Made by a program: the position numbers and the translations under genes | Shown here: piece after piece, positions 1 to 7,671 of the stretch | How positions within the stretch are numbered: position 1 is the stretch's first letter | Layout of the letters: each line of letters starts with the position of its first letter | Notes under the pieces: model-generated | Seen by the model: only the letters and a program-made list of their open reading frames with translations | Databases searched by the model: none | What the model was told of the DNA's origin: nothing | From: Micromonospora sp. PLK6-60 | GTDB taxonomy: Bacteria > Actinomycetota > Actinomycetes > Mycobacteriales > Micromonosporaceae | Length of the DNA: 64,000 nucleotides | Direction: 5' to 3' | NCBI RefSeq assembly: GCF_019890675.1 | Contig: NZ_JAIOAA010000004.1 | Coordinates: 310,001-374,000 of the forward strand

Positions 1-517
1 CGTACTCACAGACGGTGGTGGGGGCGGTGGACGGTGGCCCCTGGTTCCAGTCCGTCAGGAAAGCGGTGATCACCGTCCGGTAGACGTCGACGAGGTCGCC
101 GTCGTCCTCGATCTCGTCCATGGTGACCACCGGGTCACCGCCGTTGGCGACATCCTGGAAGGAGAGATGGCGGCCGTCCCCGACCGGGTGCCAGCCGTGG
201 TGTTCCTCGACCATGTGCCGTGCGGCGAAACCGGGCGCATCCGCTTTCGCCTGGATGTGGCGGCCCGATTCCGGCTGGCCTTTCCCACCCGGTGGGTGCA
301 CCTTGACCAGCATCTTGCTGTCCTCGGTGCGGCCGGGGCCGGTCGGGCTCTCCCGCCTGACGGTGAAGAGGTATGCGCCGGTGTAACCGTGCAGGGGGTT
401 GCCCTGCGGCAGCACCTCGATCACGCTGCCTTTGCCGGCCGCCCACTTCCACAGCGCTTCCAGCACAAGATTGTCCCGCTTGAGCCACTCCGGCACGGTG
501 CCGAGACTCTTGTCCAT
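1..517 (-). CDS. Kinase-like (N-lobe) protein, C-terminus beyond the window
   Basis: Starts at ATG 517 and runs open to the window edge, so 172 residues are visible and the rest is missing. The visible part reads like the N-lobe of a kinase-fold or phosphotransferase-like domain: a strand pair ending in a lysine strand (MLVKVHPPG, about residues 69-77), then a helix-rich stretch with FAARHMVEE and a following GDGRHLSFQDVANGG. This arrangement resembles the kinase-like domains found in actinobacterial conflict proteins (TCAD9-type), but the catalytic loop would lie outside the window, so this is an inference. A short GAAGG precedes the start. It diverges from the S-4TM effector gene across a 251-bp AT-rich spacer, suggesting a shared locus. 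It could also be an ordinary aminoglycoside-phosphotransferase-like enzyme. Confidence 0.55.
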   Translation of the reverse strand, partial: MDKSLGTVPEWLKRDNLVLEALWKWAAGKGSVIEVLPQGNPLHGYTGAYLFTVRRESPTGPGRTEDSKMLVKVHPPGGKGQPESGRHIQAKADAPGFAARHMVEEHHGWHPVGDGRHLSFQDVANGGDPVVTMDEIEDDGDLVDVYRTVITAFLTDWNQGPPSTAPTTVCEY

Positions 518-683
518 CTTCGTCGTTGAGCCTTCTGCTGATGAGGGGTGTCGGGGCGCGGGCGACCGTTACGTCCGCAAAGGGGGAGCGCTCCGGGGAG
601 CGCCGCCCGAAACTACCTGAGCTTGCATCAAAGCGGTACTAACTCGCGCCTCAGTATTTAAACGTACTTATCGGTAGTTCAAA

Positions 684-720
684 GATCACCGAGAGGTGAC
701 CTGAGGTGACCATGGGTCAC
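684..720. promoter_or_regulatory. Clustered GGTGACC operator-like repeats
   Basis: GATCACC, GGTGACC, GGTGACC and GGGTCAC occur within 37 bp. The first two form an inverted repeat around GAGA, and the second and third are a direct repeat at 10-bp spacing, one helical turn. The cluster sits between the divergent kinase-like and S-4TM genes, upstream of a TAAGAT hexamer at 738-743 that could be a -10 box for the S-4TM gene. A repressor site is the likely reading; no regulator gene is visible in the window next to it. Confidence 0.45.
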
Positions 721-768
721 ATCTAGCCTGCTGGATGTAAGATCGGGTCGGCGGACCGGGAGGTTGAC

Positions 769-1683
769 GTGACGGACCGGACTGATTCCCTGCTCAGACG
801 CCAGACCGACCCGGCGATGATGTCGTTGCTCAGGGCCATGTCGGTCTGCCACACCCGCGCCCAACGCCTCGACGGGCTGCGTGTCGTGGTCTCCGTGACG
901 ATCGCCGGCGCCGGCGCGGTGGTCGCGTTCACCGGCGTGTCGTCGACAGCCGTCACCGCGCTCGGCGCGTTGTGGGCCGTGATCAACGCGCTCGGGCTCG
1001 CCTCCTGGTCACGCGGGCAACTCCGGCGGGCAGCCACCATTCAGGAGATGTTCGACGTGGATCTGTTCGGCCTGCCGTGGAACGAGCTGGCTGCCGGGGA
1101 ACGGGTCGCCGCGCCCGAGGTGAGCCGGCTCGACCGGGCGTTCCGGGGCACCGAGCGCTACCTGCGTGACTACTACGAGATCCCGGACCTGCCCGCGCCG
1201 TACGACGTGCTGGCCTGCCAGCAGCAGAGCCTCGGTTGGGGCGCTAGGCTGCGCCGCCGCTACGCGTACACCGTGCTCGCCGCCGTGGCGACCTGGGCGG
1301 TGGTGGGCGTCGTCTACGGCGTGCTGGCCGGACTGACCGTGGCCCAACTGCTGCTTACCTGGTTCGTGCCGTCGCTGGGCGCGCTGCTGCTTGGCGTCGA
1401 GATCTACCGGGGGCAGCGGGATGTCGCGGTCGAGCGTGACCGGGCTATGGCCATCGTCCACGGGTACATCGTGTCGGCCGTCCGCGTCCCCGCCGCCGAC
1501 CTGCTCACCGTGGCCCGGCAGGTGCAAGACCTGCTTCTACGCAGTCGCCGCACCCAGCCCCGCGTGCCGAACTGGTTCTTCCGGCGGTTCCACGCTGCCG
1601 ACCGGATCGACTTTCAGTCCACCATGAGCGGCGTCAGTCAGTTGCTCAACGCACCGGCCGCGGTGGCGCGACTCGACGGCTGA
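769..1683 (+). CDS. S-4TM family putative pore-forming effector
   Basis: A 304-residue membrane protein with four predicted membrane segments in two pairs (about residues 36-56, 61-80, 166-188 and 192-211). Between the pairs is the family signature IQEMFDVDLFGLPWNE (91-106), followed by a YDVLACQQQSLGW segment (145-157) before the second pair. This matches the SMODS-associated four-TM (S-4TM) family, proposed as pore-forming effectors in nucleotide-signalling conflict systems. GTG start is chosen because GGGAGG lies 7 nt upstream. No CD-NTase is visible; the only neighbour on the effector side is the divergent kinase-like gene. Membrane disruption on activation is family inference, not seen in the sequence. 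Confidence 0.8.
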   Translation: MTDRTDSLLRRQTDPAMMSLLRAMSVCHTRAQRLDGLRVVVSVTIAGAGAVVAFTGVSSTAVTALGALWAVINALGLASWSRGQLRRAATIQEMFDVDLFGLPWNELAAGERVAAPEVSRLDRAFRGTERYLRDYYEIPDLPAPYDVLACQQQSLGWGARLRRRYAYTVLAAVATWAVVGVVYGVLAGLTVAQLLLTWFVPSLGALLLGVEIYRGQRDVAVERDRAMAIVHGYIVSAVRVPAADLLTVARQVQDLLLRSRRTQPRVPNWFFRRFHAADRIDFQSTMSGVSQLLNAPAAVARLDG

Positions 1684-1757
1684 GTGACCGCGGGCGCACG
1701 GTGATTCCGGTTCGCGCGGGACGGCGGGGCAGGGCTTATCCCGGTACCGTCCGCAGG

Positions 1758-2141
1758 ATGATCGACGCCGATGACCTCCTGGCCGGCTTCACGCCGCCGC
1801 AGGCGTACACCATGGAGACCGCCGCCGGCGCGCCCGCCGCGCCCGGCGTGCATGTGGTCTTGGACGGCGGCACCGTCATCTACGTCGGCCGGACCGGCAA
1901 CCTGCGCGACCGGCTGCGGCAGCACCTGACCGGCAACCGCGACTCGTCGGTGCTGCACCAGCAGGTCGGCGCCGAGCTGGACCGGCGCGGCCCGGCGGCC
2001 ACGGCCCGCGACATCGCCGGCTGGCTGGCCGGGCGCGAGGTCCGCTGGCAGCAGACGGACAACCCGGAGGGTACGAAGGAAGCGCTGGTCCTGGCGCTGC
2101 GACCGCGTTTCAACCGGCAGCTGCCGAAGCCCCGCAATTAG
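1758..2141 (+). CDS. GIY-YIG-like nuclease domain protein
   Basis: 127 residues from ATG 1758; an in-frame ATG at 1701 would add 19 Arg-rich residues that look non-coding. The core has a HVVL strand, then VIYVGRTGNLRDRLRQH, corresponding to the YIG strand and the catalytic-Arg helix of GIY-YIG domains, and a later glutamate in NPEGTKEALVLALRPRFN, the usual metal-binding position. The GIY element is replaced by VVL, so activity is uncertain. The gene is a stand-alone domain without a DNA-binding partner. Its stop overlaps the stop of the convergent hydrolase gene by four bases (TTAG). Confidence 0.7.
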   Translation: MIDADDLLAGFTPPQAYTMETAAGAPAAPGVHVVLDGGTVIYVGRTGNLRDRLRQHLTGNRDSSVLHQQVGAELDRRGPAATARDIAGWLAGREVRWQQTDNPEGTKEALVLALRPRFNRQLPKPRN

Positions 2142-2959
2142 CTCTGCTGGTCGAGGAAGGCGAGCGCGACGGCCGCGAACAGCGGCGACATGAAGATGCT
2201 GTAGTGGGTGAGCCCGGGCAGGATGGCCAGCGCGTGCCCGCCCTTGGGCCGGCCCTCGCCCATCCAGCCGCCGTCGCGCAGCCCGCCGTCGAGCAGCGTG
2301 AACACCTCGGCGAAGTGGCTCGGCGGGGCCAGGTCGGCGTCGGCGGCCACCACCAGGGTCGGCACCCGCAGGCCGCGGACCTCCTCGGTGAAGTCGAAGT
2401 CCTGCGCGAGCGCCTCGCCGATCTTGTCGAGCAGCCGGGGGAAGTCCTCCGGGCGGGGCGCGACCCGCGCGTACAGCTCGTACATCGGGGTGTCCTTCAG
2501 GAATTCGGCGGCACCGGCCCCCATCTGGCCCTGCTGGGCGAGGATCTCCGGGTAGGTGGCGTCGCGGCGGATCTGCGCCGACGCGCAGACCAGGCGGCCC
2601 ACCTTCGCCGGGTGCCGGACGGCGAGCTGGAGCCCGACGCCGCCGCCGAGGGAGTAGCCGACGACGTCGGGCTGCTCCAGGCCGAGGTGGTCGATGAGGG
2701 CGGCGATGTCGTCGGCCATCAGCGTCAGGTCCAGCGGCCGGTCGACGTCGGCGGTGCGGCCGTGCCCCTGGAGGTCGGGCAGGATGACCTGGTGCTGCTC
2801 GGCGAGGGTGGGCAGGATGGGCGCGAACATCTCGCCGGAGCCGAGCCCGCCGTGCAGCAGGATCAGCGGGCGGCCCTGCCCGTGCGTCTCGTAGTAGAGG
2901 TGGACGCCGTTGACGTCGGCGTACCGGCCGGTGGCGGTGGCCTGCTGCGTGGTGGTCAT
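2138..2959 (-). CDS. Alpha/beta hydrolase
   Basis: A 273-residue cytosolic alpha/beta-hydrolase. The oxyanion strand is LILLHGG (33-39), the nucleophile elbow is GYSLGGG with Ser103, an acidic candidate lies in VVAADADLAPP, and the C-terminal LTHYS supplies the histidine. The substrate cannot be read from sequence; esterase or lysophospholipase-like activity is plausible. It diverges from the SigG-type ECF sigma gene, with 130 bp between. A hydrolase gene beside this sigma type is also seen in mycobacteria (sigG next to a lysophospholipase gene), which supports a regulatory link. One copy of the conserved TCATCGGT motif lies in the shared promoter region. Confidence 0.85.
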   Translation of the reverse strand: MTTTQQATATGRYADVNGVHLYYETHGQGRPLILLHGGLGSGEMFAPILPTLAEQHQVILPDLQGHGRTADVDRPLDLTLMADDIAALIDHLGLEQPDVVGYSLGGGVGLQLAVRHPAKVGRLVCASAQIRRDATYPEILAQQGQMGAGAAEFLKDTPMYELYARVAPRPEDFPRLLDKIGEALAQDFDFTEEVRGLRVPTLVVAADADLAPPSHFAEVFTLLDGGLRDGGWMGEGRPKGGHALAILPGLTHYSIFMSPLFAAVALAFLDQQS

Positions 2960-3014
2960 CGCGGGTTCCCTCGGGTCGGGTGCGGTGCTGACGACCGGGT
3001 TGATCGGCCGGGCG

Positions 3015-3036
3015 CCGGAAACTCATCGGTGCCGGC
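3015..3036 (-). promoter_or_regulatory. Conserved motif copy A, between hydrolase and ECF sigma genes
   Basis: Reads GGAAACTCATCGGTGCCGG on the plus strand (ACCGATGAGTTTCC on the minus strand). Similar sequences occur at 4376-4397 and 5507-5528, all three in intergenic or start regions flanking the sigma factor. It lies about 56 bp upstream of the hydrolase start and 54 bp upstream of the sigma start. Promoter or operator function is inferred from repetition and placement. Confidence 0.45.
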
Positions 3037-3089
3037 GACACGACTTTCCGCCGACCCGGGTTGTCGGGGGTGCGGGCTAGATTGGCGGC

Positions 3090-4082
3090 GTGAGTGACGT
3101 GGCGACCAGCACAGGAGCGACCAGCACCTCCGTCGAGACGCTCCTGGAGCCGTTCCGGACGGAGCTGACCGGCTACTGCTACCGGATGCTCGGCTCGGCC
3201 TTCGAGGCCGAGGACGCCGTGCAGGACACCTTCGTGCGGGCCTGGCGCAGCTTCGAGCGGTTCGAGGGCCGGTCGGCGCTGCGCACCTGGCTCTACCGGA
3301 TCGCCACGAACGTCTGCCTGACCATGCTGGGCAGCGCCCAGCGCCGGGTCCGTCCGATGGATCTCGGCCCGGCCGGTTCCGGCACGGCGACCAGCGCGGG
3401 GGAGCCCCGCCCGGAGGAGATCTGGGTCGGCCCGGTGCCGGACAGTCGGGTCCTGCCGGAGGGCAGCGACCCCGCCGAGGTGGTCGCCGGCCGCGAGTCG
3501 GTCCGGTTGGCGTTCGTCGCCGCGCTTCAGCACCTGCCGCCGAAGCAGCGGGCCGTGCTGATCCTGCGCGAGGTGCTGGCCTGGTCGGCGCAGGAGGTGG
3601 CCGAGCTGCTCGACACCAGCGTGGCCGGCGTCAACAGCGCCCTGCAACGGGCCCGGGCCACCCTCGCCGCCGCCGACACCCGCGCCGACGCCCACCGGCC
3701 CCTCGACGACGAGCAGCGGGCGCTGCTCGCCCGCTACGTGCGGGCCTTCGAGGCGTACGACCTGACCGCGCTGACCGCGTTGCTGCACGAGGACGCGACG
3801 CTGTCGATGCCGCCGGTGCCGCTGTGGCTGCGCGGCCGGGACGACATCTTCGCCTGGATGACCGGCGCGGGCAGCGGCTGCCGGGGTTCCCGGCTGCTGC
3901 CGGTGGCGGCGAACGGGCTGCCGGCGTTCGGGCAATACCGTCCCAACCTCGACGGCCCCGGTCACCACCCGTGGGCGGTGATCCTGCTGGAGACCTCAGC
4001 CGGGCGGATCACGGGCGTCAACAGCTTCCTCGACACCGACCGGCTGTTTCCGCTGTTCGGGCTGCCGGACCGGCTCGCCTAG
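3090..4082 (+). CDS. ECF sigma factor, SigG-like (TIGR02960 type) with C-terminal SnoaL-like domain
   Basis: 330 residues from GTG 3090. Region 2 is residues about 20-85 ([20 protein letters not shown], then [11 protein letters not shown]), and region 4 about 150-195 ([14 protein letters not shown], then [23 protein letters not shown]). The last 120 residues form a SnoaL/NTF2-like domain with [22 protein letters not shown] and a terminal [16 protein letters not shown]. Sigma factors of this group lack a classical anti-sigma gene and are thought to be controlled through the C-terminal domain. The long linker between regions 2 and 4 is typical. The 3' end overlaps the antisense STAS gene by 87 bp. 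Likely targets are the adjacent hydrolase, STAS, epimerase and FAD oxidoreductase genes, by inference from shared motifs. Confidence 0.88.
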   Translation: MSDVATSTGATSTSVETLLEPFRTELTGYCYRMLGSAFEAEDAVQDTFVRAWRSFERFEGRSALRTWLYRIATNVCLTMLGSAQRRVRPMDLGPAGSGTATSAGEPRPEEIWVGPVPDSRVLPEGSDPAEVVAGRESVRLAFVAALQHLPPKQRAVLILREVLAWSAQEVAELLDTSVAGVNSALQRARATLAAADTRADAHRPLDDEQRALLARYVRAFEAYDLTALTALLHEDATLSMPPVPLWLRGRDDIFAWMTGAGSGCRGSRLLPVAANGLPAFGQYRPNLDGPGHHPWAVILLETSAGRITGVNSFLDTDRLFPLFGLPDRLA

Positions 4083-4355
4083 CGCGTCGGCCAGGCCGAG
4101 CAGGTCGATCAGCTCGCGCAGCCCGCCGCCGCCGCTGCCGACCACCAGCCGCCAGCCGTGCCGCCGGGCGGTCAGCAGCAGCCGGGCCAGGGCCTCCACG
4201 GTGACCACGTCGGGGCAGGCCACCGCGGTCACGTCGCAGACCACCACGCCGGGGCCCCGGTCGCGCAGCACCTCGGCCAGGTCGGCGCAGAGGGCCGGGA
4301 TGTCCGCCCGGCCCAGCGCCCCGCGTAAGACGAAGGTGATCGCGACAGTGCTCAC
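3996..4355 (-). CDS. STAS-domain protein (MlaB/anti-sigma-antagonist-like)
   Basis: 119 residues from GTG 4355; ATG 4388 in frame would add 11 residues but would place the start inside the conserved TCATCGGT motif. The fold pattern of a STAS domain is visible: [58 protein letters not shown] and a final [12 protein letters not shown] helix. It might act as an anti-anti-sigma switch; no partner kinase is adjacent. The last 28 residues are encoded antisense to the 3' end of the sigma gene, and this tail is probably not part of the domain. It follows the epimerase gene by 50 bp on the same strand, so the two may be cotranscribed. Confidence 0.65.
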   Translation of the reverse strand: MSTVAITFVLRGALGRADIPALCADLAEVLRDRGPGVVVCDVTAVACPDVVTVEALARLLLTARRHGWRLVVGSGGGGLRELIDLLGLADALGEPVRQPEQRKQPVGVEEAVDARDPPG

Positions 4356-4375
4356 CCCGGTAGGACCGGCGGATA

Positions 4376-4397
4376 CCGGCGAATTCATCGGTCCCGG
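4376..4397 (-). promoter_or_regulatory. Conserved motif copy B, upstream of STAS gene
   Basis: Reads CGAATTCATCGGTCCCGG on the plus strand. It ends 21 bp upstream of the proposed GTG start of the STAS gene and shares the TCATCGGT core and flanking CCGG with copies A and C. Confidence 0.4.
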
Positions 4398-4405
4398 GTG
4401 GACGG

Positions 4406-5332
4406 TCAGCGGCTCGCCTCCGCGATCAGCGGGATCCCCTCGCGGTAGGTCGGCACCGACGGAGCCCAGCCCAGCTCGCGCTTGGCCTTCGCGTTGGACA
4501 CCCGCATCGAGGTGCCCATCAGCGCGTGCAGGTACGGGACGGGGCGCAGCAGCCAGCTCGGCACCCGCCACGGCCGGCGCGCCCCGACCGCCGCCGCCAG
4601 CGTGTCCAGGTAGTCCCCCCAGCGCACCGGCTCGTCGTCGACGACGTTGTACGCCTGCCCGGCGCGCCCCTTCTCCAGCGCGCACACGGTCGCCGCGGCG
4701 GCGTCCTCCAGATAGATGAAGTTGACGAAACCGGCGGACGCGGGCACCGGCAACCGGCGCCTGCGCACCAGGTTGACGAGCATGCTGGTCATGCTGTCCC
4801 GGCCGTAGAAGAGCCCGTACCGCAGCACGACGCCGTCCAGCTCGTCGGCCGCGAACGTCTGCTCCTCGGCGGAGCGCATCGCGGCGACGGCCTGCCCGAG
4901 CGTGCCGCTCACCGGCTCGCCGAACGGGTCGTCCTCGGTGATCACGCGCGGGCCGTGGTCGTGGTAGCCGTACCCGAACATGATCGACTGGGTGACGAAG
5001 CGGTGGGCGCCGACCGTCCGGGCCGCCGCGAGCAGGTTCGCCGTCCCGGTGGTACGCAGGGCGTTCGTGCCCTGGAACGCGTCCCGCATCTTCGTGTTGC
5101 CCAGCGCGGTCAACTCGTGGATCACCGCGTCGGCCCGCTCGCCCCGTACGGCGGTGAGCAGGCCCTCGCGGTCCAGCACGTCGGCCACCACGGCCTCCGC
5201 GCCGGCCCCGCGCAGCCGTTCGGCGTTGGTCCGGCTGCGGCTGATGCCGACCACCTCGTGACCGGCGGCGACGAGGCGGCGGGTCAGCGGCATACCGACG
5301 GCACCCGAGGCGCCGGCGAGCAGGACTCTCAT
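4406..5332 (-). CDS. NAD-dependent epimerase/dehydratase family protein
   Basis: 308 residues starting at ATG 5332, preceded by AGGAAGGAA. The N-terminus is an extended-SDR Rossmann fold: VLLAGASGAVGMPLTRRL (3-20), an acidic strand VVADVLD and AVIHELTALGN. The active-site region reads QSIMFGYGYH, where the usual YxxxK is not obvious. A substrate-side segment GRAGQAYNVVDDEPVRWGDYL and the C-terminal KRELGWAPSVPTYREG are typical of this family. The substrate is unknown. The gene sits upstream of the STAS gene, and its own upstream region carries motif copy C about 175 bp away, shared with the divergent FAD oxidoreductase. Confidence 0.85.
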   Translation of the reverse strand: MRVLLAGASGAVGMPLTRRLVAAGHEVVGISRSRTNAERLRGAGAEAVVADVLDREGLLTAVRGERADAVIHELTALGNTKMRDAFQGTNALRTTGTANLLAAARTVGAHRFVTQSIMFGYGYHDHGPRVITEDDPFGEPVSGTLGQAVAAMRSAEEQTFAADELDGVVLRYGLFYGRDSMTSMLVNLVRRRRLPVPASAGFVNFIYLEDAAAATVCALEKGRAGQAYNVVDDEPVRWGDYLDTLAAAVGARRPWRVPSWLLRPVPYLHALMGTSMRVSNAKAKRELGWAPSVPTYREGIPLIAEASR

Positions 5333-5506
5333 GGCTTCGGTTCCTTCCTGCGGGTCATCACGCCCACAAGACGCGGCACCGGACCGGCATGTGATGCCCG
5401 GCGGGTGTGCCGTCCCGCACAACGGCGGCCTGCGCGGCATGGGTTCGGCCCGGCGCCCCGCGAAGGCGAGCGCGGCGGTGCCCATCCCGGGTCGGACCGG
5501 CGAAAA

Positions 5507-5528
5507 CCGTCGAACTCATCGGTGCCGG
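5507..5528. promoter_or_regulatory. Conserved motif copy C, epimerase/oxidoreductase intergenic region
   Basis: Reads CGAACTCATCGGTGCCGG on the plus strand. It lies just upstream of the FAD oxidoreductase start region (5533 or 5566) and in the leader of the divergent epimerase gene, so its direction of action cannot be decided by position alone. Confidence 0.4.
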
Positions 5529-5565
5529 AACGATGAATCCCGCCCCGCGCCCCGATCTCACCGGC

Positions 5566-6858
5566 ATGACGATTCGACGCACCCTCCGCATGGACGGCCC
5601 GGTCCACTGGCCCGGCGACGACGGCTACGACGCGTACCGCAAGCCCCTCAACCCCGACCTCGACCCGCGGCCCGCCGTCGTGGTCCGGGCCGCCGGCCCC
5701 GCCGACGTACGCCGGGCGGTGCTGGCCGCGCGCCGCGACGCGCTGCCGCTCGCCGTGCAGGCTACCGGCCACGGCACCCACGTCGCCCACGACGGCGCGC
5801 TGCTGCTGCACACCGGCGCGATGACCTCGGTGCAGGTCGACCCGGACCGGCGGGTCGCCCGGGTGGCCGCCGGCACCCGCTGGCGGGACGTGCTGGACGC
5901 CACCGCGCCGTTCGGGCTGGCCCCGCTGTCCGGCTCGTCGCCCGACGTTGGCGTGGTCGGCTACACCCTCGGCGGCGGCCTGGGCTGGCTGGCCCGCGCG
6001 CACGGCCTGGCCGCCGACAGCGTGCTGCGCGCCCAGGTCGTCACCGCCGACGGCACCCTGCGCACCGTCGACGCCGACCGCGAGCCCGAGCTGTGCTGGG
6101 CGCTGCGCGGCGGCGGCGCCTCCTTCGGGGTGGTCACCGCGCTGGAGTTCCGCCTCCACCCGGTCGACCGGGTGTATGCGGGCGCGGTCACCTTCGGCCG
6201 GGACCGGGCCGCCGAGACCCTCGCCTGCTACCGGCGGTGGATCGAGCGGGTGCCCGACGCGCTCAGCACGGCAGTGCTGCTCACCCGGGACGGGAAGCTC
6301 GTCGTCAAAGCCATGTACGCCGGCGACCCGGACCGGGGCCGGGCGCTGCTCGCCCCGCTGTGGCGGGCCGCCGGGCCGGTCGTCGACGATGGCATGCGGG
6401 TCGTCGAGTACGCGCGGGCGGCGATGGGTGGCACCTTCGCCCGTACCTTCGATCAGGTCCGTGCCCTCGACGACGAGCTGGTGGCGGCGCTGGTGGCCGA
6501 GCCGGACGCGGGCGTCGAGATCCGGCACTGGGGTGGCCGGATCGCCCGCGACTGCGGCGCCGCCGCTCACCGCGACGCCCCGCTGTCGGTCATCCTCGAC
6601 ACGGTCCCGTCGCCGCGGGTCGCGGCGGCGCTGCGCGGCGCCGGACTGGGCAGCAGCTTCCTCAACTTCCTGCCCGACCCGGCCCGCACGGCGACCGCGT
6701 TCACGCCGGAGAACTGGACGGCGCTGCGCCGGGTCAAGGCCGCCTACGACCCGGAGAACTTCTTCCGCGCCGGCCACGCCGTGCCACCCGCGCCGGCCGA
6801 CCCGAATTACCTGCCGTGCGGGTCGGCGGCGTTGAGCGCCGCGACCACCTTGTCGTAG
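5566..6858 (+). CDS. FAD-binding (PCMH-type, BBE-like) oxidoreductase
   Basis: 430 residues from ATG 5566; ATG 5533 would add 11 residues. The FAD-binding PCMH domain covers roughly residues 30-200: AVVVRAAGPADVRRAV, LAVQATGHGTHVAHDGALLL, VVGYTLGGGLGWLARAHGLA and WALRGGGASFGVVTALEF. The C-terminal BBE segment is present (AYDPENFFRAGHAVPPAP). Enzymes of this group (berberine-bridge and 6-hydroxynicotine oxidase relatives) oxidise sugars or alkaloid-like substrates; the substrate here is unknown. A histidine in the TGHGTH turn is a candidate for covalent flavin attachment. The 3' end overlaps the convergent SDR gene by 52 bp. Confidence 0.88.
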   Translation: MTIRRTLRMDGPVHWPGDDGYDAYRKPLNPDLDPRPAVVVRAAGPADVRRAVLAARRDALPLAVQATGHGTHVAHDGALLLHTGAMTSVQVDPDRRVARVAAGTRWRDVLDATAPFGLAPLSGSSPDVGVVGYTLGGGLGWLARAHGLAADSVLRAQVVTADGTLRTVDADREPELCWALRGGGASFGVVTALEFRLHPVDRVYAGAVTFGRDRAAETLACYRRWIERVPDALSTAVLLTRDGKLVVKAMYAGDPDRGRALLAPLWRAAGPVVDDGMRVVEYARAAMGGTFARTFDQVRALDDELVAALVAEPDAGVEIRHWGGRIARDCGAAAHRDAPLSVILDTVPSPRVAAALRGAGLGSSFLNFLPDPARTATAFTPENWTALRRVKAAYDPENFFRAGHAVPPAPADPNYLPCGSAALSAATTLS

Positions 6859-7571
6859 TCGCCGCGCGCCTCGGCGTACCGGAGGAACTTCACCCGCTCG
6901 ACCTGGATCTCCGTCGCGTCCGGCTGCGTCTCGATCAGCCCGACCACCTCGGCCACGAACTCGTCCAGCGGCATCGCGAACTCGCTGCTCTCCTGCCCGG
7001 GCAACAACCCGGTACGCACCGCCGGCGGCACCAGCTCCACCACCTTGACGTTGGTGTCGGCGAGCTGGAGCCGCAGCGACTCGCTGAGCAGGTGGATCGC
7101 GGCCTTCGACGCGTTGTAGCTGGGCGTGGCCTTCAGCGGCGCGAAGCCGAGGCCGGAGGAGACCGTCATGATGGTGGCGTCCGGCCGGGACCGCAGGTGT
7201 GCGATGAACGCGGCGATCAGGCGGATCGGGCCGAGCACGTTGGTGGTCACCACCGACTCGGCGGAGTCGAGGAACGACTCCGGCTGGTGCCAGTCCTCGA
7301 CCCGCATCACCCCGGCCATCGTGATCAGCACGTTCAGGTCCGGATGCCGGGCCAGCACCTCCTGGGCGGCCGTGGCGATGCTCGCCGGGTCCGCCGTGTC
7401 GATCGTGACCGTGTCGATGCCGGGATAATCCGCCGCGATCTTGCCGAGCAGGTCGGTGCGCCGGCCACCGAGGATCACGGTGTTGCCCCGGGCCTGGAGT
7501 TCCAGGGCCAGCGCGAGGCCGATCCCGCTCGTCGAGCCCGGGATGAAGATCGTGTTTCCGGAGATGTCCAT
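6807..7571 (-). CDS. SDR family oxidoreductase (DltE-like)
   Basis: 254 residues from ATG 7571. Classical short-chain dehydrogenase: cofactor loop GSTSGIGLA near the N-terminus, NVLITMAGVM in place of NNAG, catalytic SYNASKA with Tyr and Lys and a preceding serine in TVSSGLGFAP. It resembles the uncharacterised DltE-type SDRs of actinobacteria. It diverges from an MmyB-like HTH regulator with 100 bp between, and the gap holds a palindrome at 7623-7637. A second SDR/HTH pair of the same design occurs at 37.8-39.5 kb, so the regulator probably controls the reductase. Substrate unknown. Confidence 0.88.
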   Translation of the reverse strand: MDISGNTIFIPGSTSGIGLALALELQARGNTVILGGRRTDLLGKIAADYPGIDTVTIDTADPASIATAAQEVLARHPDLNVLITMAGVMRVEDWHQPESFLDSAESVVTTNVLGPIRLIAAFIAHLRSRPDATIMTVSSGLGFAPLKATPSYNASKAAIHLLSESLRLQLADTNVKVVELVPPAVRTGLLPGQESSEFAMPLDEFVAEVVGLIETQPDATEIQVERVKFLRYAEARGDYDKVVAALNAADPHGR

Positions 7572-7622
7572 GCCCTCAGCCTGCCCCCGGCGGGGGTCAC
7601 CGGGGCAGAGATCAGTGATCGG

Positions 7623-7637
7623 GGGATCGGCGATCCC
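7623..7637. promoter_or_regulatory. Palindromic operator candidate in SDR/HTH intergenic region
   Basis: GGGATCG-G-CGATCCC is a perfect 7+1+7 dyad located 35 bp upstream of the HTH start and 51 bp upstream of the SDR start. It is placed to control both divergent genes, most likely through the HTH product. Confidence 0.5.
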
Positions 7638-7671
7638 TGGTTCCCGCCGGCCGCCGCCGGATACTGGGAGC

